A program made the translations under genes and the position numbers. A DNA stretch of 64,000 nucleotides from Tenacibaculum sp. Bg11-29 (lineage in GTDB: Bacteria > Bacteroidota > Bacteroidia > Flavobacteriales > Flavobacteriaceae), in contig NZ_PJBB01000003.1 of the NCBI RefSeq assembly GCF_002836595.1, forward strand, positions 3,099,001 to 3,163,000, written 5' to 3'. How positions within the stretch are numbered: the stretch's first letter is position 1; each line of letters starts with the position of its first letter. The notes beneath the pieces are model-generated. The model saw only the letters and a list, made by a program, of their open reading frames with translations. It did not search any database and was not told the DNA's origin. Shown here one piece after another: positions 52,088 through 60,476 of this stretch.

Positions 52088-52140
52088 TACAACTAAGTTG
52101 CAAAATTAATTAAAATATTCACTAATGCAACTTTGTTGCA
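52088..52140 (-). promoter_or_regulatory. Two Zur-like palindromes covering the zinc-operon promoter
   Basis: Box 1 at 52126-52140 is the perfect palindrome TGCAAC-TTT-GTTGCA. Box 2 at 52088-52102 is TACAAC-TAA-GTTGCA, with one mismatched pair. Centres are 38 bp apart. On the minus strand, GTTG (52131-52128) and TAatTTTG (52108-52101), 19 bases apart, form a Bacteroidota promoter: box 1 covers the -33 and box 2 the -7 and transcript start (about 52095). Gene content (COG0523, folE, MerC) points to Zur as the repressor; this is inference from context. Confidence 0.65.
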
Positions 52141-52202
52141 ATTTATTTAATAAGACTGGTATGAAACATAACGTTTCATGAAATTATAATAAAACGTAAA
52201 GC

Positions 52203-52247
52203 ATTTATTATTTAGGAATGTTTACCATACATTCCTAAATAATAAAT
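52203..52247 (-). terminator. Terminator for the 46-residue protein gene
   Basis: 19-bp perfect inverted repeat (ATTTATTATTTAGGAATGT / ACATTCCTAAATAATAAAT) with loop TTACCAT, 22 bases beyond the stop codon at 52269. It also shields the zinc promoter from read-through. Confidence 0.75.
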
Positions 52248-52268
52248 TTAAGAAGGCTTTAGAGTAGA

Positions 52269-52409
52269 TTACTCATTAGTAGTTGATTTACTAGGTTTTA
52301 ACGAAGGTTTATTACCTGGAGTATCCTTGTTATCTCTTCTTCTTTTATCAAGAGTACCATCTTTTTTCTTAGGCTTTGGCCCTGGTTTAATTGCTTCAAT
52401 TTCTATCAT
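52269..52409 (-). CDS. Small basic Pro/Lys-rich protein
   Basis: 46 residues: MIEIEAIKPGPKPKKKDGT, then LDKRRRDNKDTPGNKPSLKPS and a Ser/Thr end. It is strongly basic, low complexity and probably disordered. It has an ATG, its own flanking hairpin terminator and protein-like codon use. Similar tiny KPGPKPKKKDG-type proteins occur in Flavobacteria, but I know no function; nucleic-acid contact is a guess from charge. Confidence 0.65.
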   Translation of the reverse strand: MIEIEAIKPGPKPKKKDGTLDKRRRDNKDTPGNKPSLKPSKSTTNE

Positions 52410-52540
52410 AATTATTTGATTTTAAATAGTACGATAAATATATTTTGTTTAGCAAATAAATAGTTATGGTATTCCGTAATTGACAGAGAATTAAAGTGAA
52501 TACCTCAATTTTATACGGAATGTTATGCTACAAGAACATT

Positions 52541-53668
52541 TTATATTTTAGTTAATTTTTCAGCCGCAGCAATTAAAGTTTCATCAGTTTTGGCAAAACA
52601 AAAACGAAGCATTTGTTTATCGGTTGCATCTTTATAAAAAACGGATATAGGAATTGCAGCAACATTGTGTTTTGTAATTAAATCTTTAGCAAATTCAGTA
52701 TCGCTTTTAGCACTAATTTCTTTATAACTTGCAATTTGAAAATAGGTTCCTTCAGACTGTAATAACTCAAATCGACTGTTTTTAAGAATATCTTGAAACA
52801 AAGCTCTTTTACGTTCGTACATTGTTGCTATTTTACTAAAATCAACAATATCTAAATACTCAGAAATAGCATGTTGTGAAAAACTATTAATACTAAAAAC
52901 TAAAAATTGATGCACCTTTTTAATTTCATTCATTAATCTTTCTGGAGCAATTAAATAACCAACTTTCCAACCAGTAACATGCAATGATTTACCAAAAGAA
53001 GAAGCTATAATTGTTTTATCAATTAATTTAGGTCGGCTATTTATAGAAATATGAGGATGTTTAAACGATATATATTCATAAACTTCATCACTTAATAATA
53101 AGATATTTGAGTGCTTATCTAAGATCGTTTCTAAAGCTTGAAACTCTTCTTCTTTCCAAATTTTACCAGTAGGGTTATGCGGATTATTAATAATTATAAG
53201 TTTGGTTTTTGATGTTATTACTGCTTCTATTCGGTTAAAATTGGGTGAATAATCATCATTTAAAGAAACACGTACTGGCTTTCCTCCTGCTACTAAAACA
53301 GAAGGCTCATAGCTATCGTAGCTTGGGTCTAAAATTATTACTTCATCGTTATAAGTAATAAAAGTGTTAATCGTAGTATAAATACCTTGTGTTGCACCCG
53401 CTGTAATTAATATTTCAGATGAAGTATTTACTTTTCGTTGGTAGTTTTTTTGAGTTAATGAGGCTATTTTTTCTAATAATGAAGGCAACCCTGCCATGGG
53501 TGTATATTGATGAACATTTGTTGTTAATAAACGATTTGAAATTTGAAGTAATCGCTCATCTACAGGGAAATTAGGAAATCCTTGTGATAAATTAATCGCA
53601 TTGTGTTTTTGTGCTAATTGCGACATTACAGAAAATATACTAGCAGTTGTGTTTGGTAACTTTGACAT
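52541..53668 (-). CDS. Methionine aminotransferase, class I/II PLP enzyme (YbdL-type)
   Basis: 375 residues of fold-type I. N-terminal NAINLSQGFPNFPVDERLL and YTPMAGLPSLLEKIA; ITAGATQGIYTTINTFI; IINNPHNPTGKIW; LLSDEVYEYISF with the PLP-ring Asp; the Schiff-base Lys in IIASSFGKSLHVTGWKVGYLIAP; and the substrate-carboxylate Arg in MLRFCFAKTDE. The beginning TTASIFSVMSQLAQKHNAINLSQGFP is typical of methionine/kynurenine aminotransferases (YbdL) used in methionine salvage. Monocistronic; a weak inverted ATTCCGTA / TACGGAAT pair lies past its stop (52471-52521). Confidence 0.9.
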   Translation of the reverse strand: MSKLPNTTASIFSVMSQLAQKHNAINLSQGFPNFPVDERLLQISNRLLTTNVHQYTPMAGLPSLLEKIASLTQKNYQRKVNTSSEILITAGATQGIYTTINTFITYNDEVIILDPSYDSYEPSVLVAGGKPVRVSLNDDYSPNFNRIEAVITSKTKLIIINNPHNPTGKIWKEEEFQALETILDKHSNILLLSDEVYEYISFKHPHISINSRPKLIDKTIIASSFGKSLHVTGWKVGYLIAPERLMNEIKKVHQFLVFSINSFSQHAISEYLDIVDFSKIATMYERKRALFQDILKNSRFELLQSEGTYFQIASYKEISAKSDTEFAKDLITKHNVAAIPISVFYKDATDKQMLRFCFAKTDETLIAAAEKLTKI

Positions 53669-53788
53669 TGTTAAAAATCAGTTTGTACGAAAATACTATA
53701 TTGGTTGTAATAAACAAATGTGTATACTTATTATATTTAGTATCAACGCTTCATTTATCTAGAAACGCTTTATTTATAAGCATAAAAA

Positions 53789-53823
53789 ATAGCGAGCATC
53801 TAAAGATATTTGATGCTCGCTAT
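53789..53823. terminator. Terminator between the aminotransferase and ABC-M1 genes
   Basis: 12-bp perfect inverted repeat ATAGCGAGCATC / GATGCTCGCTAT with an 11-base loop, preceded by an A-run (T-run on the minus strand). It lies 49 bases past the stop of the minus-strand ABC-M1 gene. Confidence 0.8.
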
Positions 53824-53871
53824 AGTTACTATCTAAGTCTTTTTTATAGATTTAATTTACTAAAGTACCTT

Positions 53872-56800
53872 TTATAATTCCATCAAATTATCAACTAAAT
53901 TTTCATCCAATCTTGTTCCGTAAGGATCAATAGCAATATAGCTAGGTTTCTCCTTTACAATTATCTTTAGCTCTGTAAGCTCCTTCGTAAGCTTATTTGA
54001 GTTATAATATAAAATTGAATCCGTAGCTTTTACAGTAGATGGATGTTTTGTGAAAACGCCTATTTTAATAGATTCATGTATTGATATTTCTTTTATTTCT
54101 CCGTTCGCCAATGTTTCAAAACGTTTTGCTTTTACTTTTGCTGTAATTTCATAGGTTCCGTTTGCTAATTTCTTAAAAGAACTTTCCGTTATTCCTAAAT
54201 CGTACGTAATTAATTTTTTAAACCAATCATTAATTAATGTATGTTGTTTTACTGGTGTTATTTTATAAAATTCGTCTAATAACTCAACAGAAGTTACAGC
54301 TAACTTATTAATTGATCTGTATTTAGTAGTTATTGTTTTCATTACCTTATTTACCTGATTCTCCCCAATTAAATCTCTTAATCCCAACATAACAGTAAGC
54401 GCTTTACCATAAGCAATGTAACTTTGTCCGTCTACTTTATAAACCGGTTGTTCAACAGAGCTTGCAAAAGATCTACCTCTAAAATATCTATTTCTTGCAT
54501 TTTCAGTTAAGGTATACAGCACTCTTTTTCCGTACATTTTTTCTAGTATAACAGCTTCTGTATATTTTGCAAAACCTTCAACTAATAAAGAACCTCCCGC
54601 AACAGGTTTGGCAGATAAAGTATGTCCCCACCATTGATGCGCTACTTCATGAACCACTCTTTTTGCAACCACATTAAACGTTTCATCATCACTTACATTT
54701 GTTAAATACAATCGATCTTCTACCATACTTATAACACCGGGATGTGCAAAGCCTCCAAATGGCCAATGTGCAGGCACCTCTGCAATTCTTACATGGTTAA
54801 AATTATATTTACCAAAATTTTCTTGGCAATAATCTAATGTTTGTTTTACACTGTTTTCGATGTCTTTAATATTAAAATTGTGATTAGCATCGTAATATTG
54901 TTCAATTGAAATTCCTTTATAATTTATTTTTTTTGTGCTGTATTTTGCTGAAAAATAACCGACTTCTGGTAAAATTTTATTCTTAGATTTATAGTGATAA
55001 TAATTCCGGTTATTTTTAGACCATTCTTTTAATAGTTCACCTGAACTAATAGCTATTTGATCATTAGATGTTGATATAACAGTTTCAAACTTTATTTTTT
55101 CATGTTTTACATCTTCCAATAAAATATGAGCTTCAGAATTATCTTCTTCAATTCGTTTCGGTAAATTTCTTCTTTTTCGTTCAGACCTATTGGTAATTTC
55201 TAAACCCATAGTATATCCTAAAATTGGGGCAAAATTTCCAAAACGATTTATGTACGTACCATTATTTACAATTGATCTATCTGTTTCATAACCTTTTACT
55301 TCTTTCTTTAATTTAAAGGTATATTTTAATGAATCATTTGGTTGTAATGGTGTATTATACTTAAATAAATATGTTCCGTATACGGTGTCGTGCATTACTA
55401 ATTGTGCATTTTCTATCGTAATATTTTGTAATGAAACTCTTTCTGTTATAAATAATTCAGATAATGGTTGTTTGCTTTTATTTTTTAATACATAATCAGC
55501 AGACACAGTATACATTCGTTTTGATGGATAAAAATCTACTCTTGTCTTTTTAGAAATTGGATATAATCGATCTATGCTATCAAATTTTTTAAATTTTCGT
55601 TCATAGTTTTCACTAAAATCTAATTGATCATTCGTTGTTTCATACTTAGAAATAATGTTTGTATTGTAATAAACAAAACTACCTGCGCTTAAAAGCAATA
55701 CAACTAGTATTAATGTAGTATATTTTTGGGCGCTAGTAAAGTTTAAAACCAATTGCTTAAGTTTAATAGAAAAACTAGCAACTAGCCCCCTATTCCAAAT
55801 TTTAAAGGATAAAACAGTTAGTAGTAAACCTAAGGCTAACCAATATATTACTAAATGATTAAATAGGTTTGAAACACCATTAAAACCATCCATATTATTA
55901 AATTTTATTCTTGGTAAAAAACCAAGGCTTGTTAATGGATGTTCTAAACCAAGCATGCCCGATTTTAAGCTTAATAATACAATGAATCCAAAAACACCCA
56001 TTCCTATATATTTACTTTTTGCTAAACTGTTTATAAAAAAGGAAATCATACAAAATACAAGCAATTGCATACCATAATGATAATATAAAGAAGCATATAA
56101 GCTAAATTCAAAATTCGTGTAGTTTAAACTTACTTGAAATACCATGCACATTATAATACCTGTTGTAATTAAAATTATAGGCAATGCTAATAATGCTGTA
56201 AATTTTGATAGAAAGAAGACACTATTTTTTACAGGTGTTGCATCTATAATAATATTGAAATTTAAATCGCGTTCTCTCCAAACAATCTCAGCACTATAAA
56301 AAATGATGAGTATCAGACTAAAGAGAGTTAACTGATCTAAGAATAAATCAATTAATTGATTGGTAAAAGGATAAGTGCTAACACCATATTCACCACCACC
56401 AATTACAGTCGAAAACAATTCAGAAAATACAATAAGCAACCACATAATTAACACTACAATAAAAGGTAAACTCTTAAAAATATTTTTCAATTCTAACTTT
56501 AGCAGTGCATAAAATGCCAATTGTTGTGCTTTAAAGTTATGTAAGGCAACTACTGGTTTATATATTCGTGTTTTAATTTTAGCTATTTTTTGTTTTGGTA
56601 CTTTCTTTATTTTTTTGATAGTTTTACGAAATGAGAATACTCGATAGGTAGCAAATAAAATTCCTATAGAAATCAAAATCCATACAAGTCTGTTCAATAA
56701 AAACAAGCCTGAAAAAGAGAGTAATTGAGTGTTTTTTTGAAAAGGTGTCCAATATTGAGTTTGCTCAAAAAAAGCAGCAACACCAAAAGAATCTGCCACT

Positions 56801-57432
56801 GCTGCTATTGCCATGCTTTCTGGTGAAGCAGGAACAGATTGTGCTAATAATGGTGAGTTTAAAAAAATAGCACTTATAAAGTATAACATGTAAATAAATA
56901 CAGCACTTGCATAGGTTGCAATACTGTTTTTTGTTAAAATACTTACAGAAAATACAATGGTAGCGCAAATAAATACATTTGGCAATACGATATATAACCA
57001 CGGTTGTAGGTAAGTTATTAATTGAAAGTCGGCTAACCTTTCTGGATCTAAATCAGAAAAATAATTCCCAAAAATATATCCAACTAAAAAAGGAGAAAAT
57101 GCTAAAACACTAAATATAAATGTACCTAAAAAACGACTCCAAAAAAAGTGACTTTTTTTAATAGATGAGCTATAAATTAAACTTTCCATATTGTGTTGTT
57201 TATCTCTAAGTACTGCGCTAATAGCAAAAAACATAATAATAAACACGCTACCTAAGGTAAATATACTTGTATGAAAATATACTTGATATATAGCATTAAA
57301 ATTAATGCCTTTTGGCGCAAAACCTTGCCTTCCTACAAATACTCCTAAAGCCAAAAATAAGATTGCAAATATTGGAAAGGCTCGTTGCTTAAATTGATAA
57401 AAAACTTCGAATTGTAATAATTTTTTAAACAT
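53872..57432 (-). CDS. ABC-2 type permease fused to M1-family aminopeptidase (first paralogue)
   Basis: 1186 residues. The N-terminal ~590 residues carry about twelve membrane segments in two ABC-2-like blocks (FPIFAILFLALGVFVG ... DKQHNMESLIYSSSIKKSHFFWSRFLGTF, and ERDLNFNIIIDATPVKNSVFFLSKF). The C-terminal ~590 form a periplasmic gluzincin with RVVHEVAHQWWGHTLSAKP (HExxH-x18-E: HEVAH ... LLVEGFAKYTEA). Its ATPase partner is encoded 3 bases upstream. Such fusions are widespread in Bacteroidota; their substrate is unknown. The pair is divergent from a LytS/LytTR system and has a second paralogue at 60477-63779. Confidence 0.88.
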   Translation of the reverse strand: MFKKLLQFEVFYQFKQRAFPIFAILFLALGVFVGRQGFAPKGINFNAIYQVYFHTSIFTLGSVFIIMFFAISAVLRDKQHNMESLIYSSSIKKSHFFWSRFLGTFIFSVLAFSPFLVGYIFGNYFSDLDPERLADFQLITYLQPWLYIVLPNVFICATIVFSVSILTKNSIATYASAVFIYMLYFISAIFLNSPLLAQSVPASPESMAIAAVADSFGVAAFFEQTQYWTPFQKNTQLLSFSGLFLLNRLVWILISIGILFATYRVFSFRKTIKKIKKVPKQKIAKIKTRIYKPVVALHNFKAQQLAFYALLKLELKNIFKSLPFIVVLIMWLLIVFSELFSTVIGGGEYGVSTYPFTNQLIDLFLDQLTLFSLILIIFYSAEIVWRERDLNFNIIIDATPVKNSVFFLSKFTALLALPIILITTGIIMCMVFQVSLNYTNFEFSLYASLYYHYGMQLLVFCMISFFINSLAKSKYIGMGVFGFIVLLSLKSGMLGLEHPLTSLGFLPRIKFNNMDGFNGVSNLFNHLVIYWLALGLLLTVLSFKIWNRGLVASFSIKLKQLVLNFTSAQKYTTLILVVLLLSAGSFVYYNTNIISKYETTNDQLDFSENYERKFKKFDSIDRLYPISKKTRVDFYPSKRMYTVSADYVLKNKSKQPLSELFITERVSLQNITIENAQLVMHDTVYGTYLFKYNTPLQPNDSLKYTFKLKKEVKGYETDRSIVNNGTYINRFGNFAPILGYTMGLEITNRSERKRRNLPKRIEEDNSEAHILLEDVKHEKIKFETVISTSNDQIAISSGELLKEWSKNNRNYYHYKSKNKILPEVGYFSAKYSTKKINYKGISIEQYYDANHNFNIKDIENSVKQTLDYCQENFGKYNFNHVRIAEVPAHWPFGGFAHPGVISMVEDRLYLTNVSDDETFNVVAKRVVHEVAHQWWGHTLSAKPVAGGSLLVEGFAKYTEAVILEKMYGKRVLYTLTENARNRYFRGRSFASSVEQPVYKVDGQSYIAYGKALTVMLGLRDLIGENQVNKVMKTITTKYRSINKLAVTSVELLDEFYKITPVKQHTLINDWFKKLITYDLGITESSFKKLANGTYEITAKVKAKRFETLANGEIKEISIHESIKIGVFTKHPSTVKATDSILYYNSNKLTKELTELKIIVKEKPSYIAIDPYGTRLDENLVDNLMEL

Positions 57433-57435
57433 AAT

Positions 57436-58323
57436 TTATACAGTTTTAGTAGCTTGATTAAACAATGTTGCGAAATAAAAATCTTCTAAATTAGGAACAA
57501 TTAATTCAAAACCAATTTCTGGTTTTATGGCAGACAACACTCTAATTTGAGTTTCTCCAGCGACTAATTTTGTAGAAATAACATCAAAAGATTTCTTATA
57601 AATAGCAATGTCTTTTTTAGGAATAATTTTTGTCCAAATTTTCCCTTCAATAGTAGCGACTAACTCTTTTGGACTTCCTTCTGAAATAATTTTCCCATTA
57701 GATAAAATTGCCATCTTAGGGCATAAATCACGAACATCTTCAACAATATGGGTAGATAAAATAACAATTACGTTTTCCCCTATTTCACTTAATAAATTTA
57801 AAAAACGATTGCTTTCTTCCGGATCCAATCCAGCGGTTGGTTCATCAACAATTATTAATTTAGGATTCGCTAATAATGCTTGTGCAATTCCGAATCGTTG
57901 GCGCATACCTCCAGAGAATGTGTACACTGCTTTTTTTCTGTGCTGATATAAATTAACCTGTTGTAATAAGGCGGTTACTTGTTCTTTTCGTTTTTTATTA
58001 TCTACTATTCCTTTTAACACAGCCAAGTGATTTAATAATTTTTCAGCAGATATTTTAGGATATACTCCAAACTCTTGCGGTAAATACCCTAACTCTTTTC
58101 TTATTTCATGTGGTTGTTTAATAACATCTATATCATTAAAAGTAATACTTCCAGAAGATGGTTCTTGCAATGAAGAAATGGTACGCATTAAAGAAGATTT
58201 TCCTGCGCCATTAGCACCTAACAATCCAAACATTCCGTTTGTGATTTTTAAATTAATTCCATCTAAAGCTTTTACACCGTTCGAGTAGGTTTTTGTTAAA
58301 TCATTAATTAGTAATGTGTTCAT
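57436..58323 (-). CDS. ABC transporter ATP-binding protein
   Basis: 295 residues from the ATG at 58323 (MNTLLINDLTKTYSNG). An earlier in-frame ATG at 58359 adds 12 residues that do not fit the family. Walker A GLLGANGAGKSSLMRTI, Q-loop YLPQEFGVYP, signature FSGGMRQRFGIAQALLA and Walker B LIIVDEPTAGLDPEE with the His switch ILSTHIV. A C-terminal extension (~220-295) is typical of CcmA/NatA-type drug or lantibiotic exporters. It energises the fused permease-peptidase encoded 3 bases downstream. Confidence 0.92.
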   Translation of the reverse strand: MNTLLINDLTKTYSNGVKALDGINLKITNGMFGLLGANGAGKSSLMRTISSLQEPSSGSITFNDIDVIKQPHEIRKELGYLPQEFGVYPKISAEKLLNHLAVLKGIVDNKKRKEQVTALLQQVNLYQHRKKAVYTFSGGMRQRFGIAQALLANPKLIIVDEPTAGLDPEESNRFLNLLSEIGENVIVILSTHIVEDVRDLCPKMAILSNGKIISEGSPKELVATIEGKIWTKIIPKKDIAIYKKSFDVISTKLVAGETQIRVLSAIKPEIGFELIVPNLEDFYFATLFNQATKTV

Positions 58324-58538
58324 AATTATTCGGCTTTTAATTATTTGTAAGTACAGCAAACTTATACTCGAATAAAAAGAAGGACTAATAAATATGACTT
58401 AGCGCAATGTTTTAGAGTTATACAGGGGTAAAGTTGTTATTAATTGAGTTTATCAATAAAATGTAGCTGTTGGTGTTAATTATAGTAGTGTCTATCAATT
58501 TACTTGTTAGTACTCTATAACATGAGTATTTTTGAATT

Positions 58539-59669
58539 ATGGTACACTTTTTAAAAAAATATAAAGCCTTCGGACTAGGATTTATAATTGTTTTAACAGC
58601 AATTGTGTTAATGCATTATTATAAGTTTCTTCTTATACCTGATGATGCACCAATAGAAATATTTTTTGTTTTTACTTTCTGGTGGCTTCTTATTTCACTT
58701 CCTATTTATAAGTTTTCGTATATAAAGAAAAAAAGAAAGATTATATATAAACTTATAATACTGATTATTCTTTTTATTGGTACGCTAATTATAGATTCTA
58801 GAATGAAAATGCCTGATAATCCGATTACATTTATTTTATTAATGGGGTTTTGGGTAGGATTTGCATATTTACTAATGCCATTATTTGTTAAAAGATACTG
58901 GAAGTTAATTGTATTATTTTATGCACCTCTCTTTATATACTTTCTATATCTACGCTTGTTTTCAGGTGATTTAGAGGCATATTTAAAAATTAAAGACGAA
59001 ATACCTTTTGCGATCTTTTTTGTACCTATTCCTATCTTTTTCGCGCTGTGGGTGTTCGAGCAATGGAAATGGTTAGAGAATTTAAAAGCTGAAAAAGCAC
59101 AAGCAGAATTATCTTTATTACGAACTCAAATAAACCCTCATTTTTTCTTTAATACACTAAATAATTTATATGCCTTAACTATTAAAAACTCTGAACAAGC
59201 ACCAGAAGTTATTTTAAAATTATCAGATATGATGCGGTACACTATTTATGAAGGTGAAAAGGAAACGGTAAAACTTGATGATGAAATAACGTACCTAAAA
59301 AATTACATTGAATTACATAAAATAAGGTATAAAAAATCAGTAGATATTACTTTTAATCATAACATTAATAGTGATTTATCTGTAGCGCCGTTATTGTATA
59401 TTATTCTTTTAGAAAATGCTTTTAAACATGGTATTGAAACACTAACAACGGATGCTTATATTCATATTAATTTATCAGAAAACGCTGATTTTATTTGTTT
59501 TGATATTGAAAATAATTTCGATCCAAATGAAATACAAGAAACTAATGGTATTGGACTTACAAACCTAAAAAGAAGGCTTTCTTTACTATATAAAGAGAAA
59601 CATATATTTACTATTAACAAAACCAATACAACTTATAAAACAACGCTAAAAATTTTAAAATATGCTTAA
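58539..59669 (+). CDS. LytS-type sensor histidine kinase (ABC-M1 locus)
   Basis: 376 residues. About five membrane segments (AFGLGFIIVLTAIVLMHYY, IEIFFVFTFWWLLISLPIY, LIILIILFIGTLII, FILLMGFWVGFAYLLMPLF, FAIFFVPIPIFFALWVF), a short coiled linker, and the His-kinase domain with LLRTQINPHFFFNTLNNLYALT and the ATP-site LLYIILLENAFKHG and NGIGLTNLKRRLSLLY. It overlaps the response-regulator gene by 8 bases and is divergent from the first ABC-M1 operon, which it probably controls. Confidence 0.9.
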   Translation: MVHFLKKYKAFGLGFIIVLTAIVLMHYYKFLLIPDDAPIEIFFVFTFWWLLISLPIYKFSYIKKKRKIIYKLIILIILFIGTLIIDSRMKMPDNPITFILLMGFWVGFAYLLMPLFVKRYWKLIVLFYAPLFIYFLYLRLFSGDLEAYLKIKDEIPFAIFFVPIPIFFALWVFEQWKWLENLKAEKAQAELSLLRTQINPHFFFNTLNNLYALTIKNSEQAPEVILKLSDMMRYTIYEGEKETVKLDDEITYLKNYIELHKIRYKKSVDITFNHNINSDLSVAPLLYIILLENAFKHGIETLTTDAYIHINLSENADFICFDIENNFDPNEIQETNGIGLTNLKRRLSLLYKEKHIFTINKTNTTYKTTLKILKYA

Positions 59670-60363
59670 GTATATAATTATTGATGATGAGCCTTTAGCG
59701 CATGAAATTATTGAAGAGTTTTGCAGTATGTTGCCATATGTACAATTACAAAAAAACTGTTATAATGCGATAGAAGCGATGCAGTTTTTGAATGAGAATA
59801 CGGTAGATTTTATGTTTTTAGATATTAATATGCCTAAATTAAAAGGATTAGATTTTTTAAAAACATTATCAAAACCACCAAAAACTATTATTACTACGGC
59901 ATATAAAGAACATGCTTTAGAAGGATTTGAACTTAATGTAACTGATTATATTTTAAAGCCTTTTAGTTTTGATAGATTGGTAAAAGCAGTAAATAAAGTA
60001 TCGGAAAGTCAAAACACAAAAACAATTATAAAAGAAGTTGCAAATATTGTAGATAGTACTCGTTTTTTTGTTAAAGGAGATAAAAAGCACCATCAAATTA
60101 ATTTAAAAGACTTGCTATATATTGAAGCTTATGGTAATTACACCAAGTTATTTTTAAAAGATGAAATGATTGTAAGTCATGAAAAAATATCTCATTATGA
60201 AGAAATATTAAACGCTTCAAATTTTTTAAGAGTCCATAAATCGTTTATAGTTGCTATTGATAAAATTAAATTTATTGAAGGAAATAGAATTTTAATAGAT
60301 ATACATAAAATTCCTATTGGGCAAACATATAAAAGTAGTATTAATAAGCTGTACGGAAATTAA
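59662..60363 (+). CDS. LytTR response regulator (ABC-M1 locus)
   Basis: 233 residues. Receiver: YIIIDDEPLAHEIIEEF, phospho-acceptor in VDFMFLDINMPKLKG, and TTAYKEHALEGFELNVTDYILKPFSFDRL. LytTR DNA-binding domain: LLYIEAYGNYTKLFLKDE, FLRVHKSFIVAIDKIKFI ... IPIGQTYK. It is a clear paralogue of the regulator at 38977-39690, with the same length and order of motifs. Confidence 0.92.
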   Translation: MLKYIIIDDEPLAHEIIEEFCSMLPYVQLQKNCYNAIEAMQFLNENTVDFMFLDINMPKLKGLDFLKTLSKPPKTIITTAYKEHALEGFELNVTDYILKPFSFDRLVKAVNKVSESQNTKTIIKEVANIVDSTRFFVKGDKKHHQINLKDLLYIEAYGNYTKLFLKDEMIVSHEKISHYEEILNASNFLRVHKSFIVAIDKIKFIEGNRILIDIHKIPIGQTYKSSINKLYGN

Positions 60364-60428
60364 TAGCGATTCCAATTTTAGTTTATAAAATGGCATCAAT
60401 ATTCAAAATACTATTCGTTTTAAGTGTA

Positions 60429-60461
60429 AAAAAAGGTATTGTGAACTACAATACCTTTTTT
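60429..60461. terminator. Bidirectional terminator between convergent genes
   Basis: 14-bp perfect inverted repeat (AAAAAAGGTATTGT / ACAATACCTTTTTT) with loop GAACT, ending in a T-run on either strand. It separates the response regulator from the second ABC-M1 gene. Confidence 0.9.
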
Positions 60462-60476
60462 AATGCACTTTTTTGT

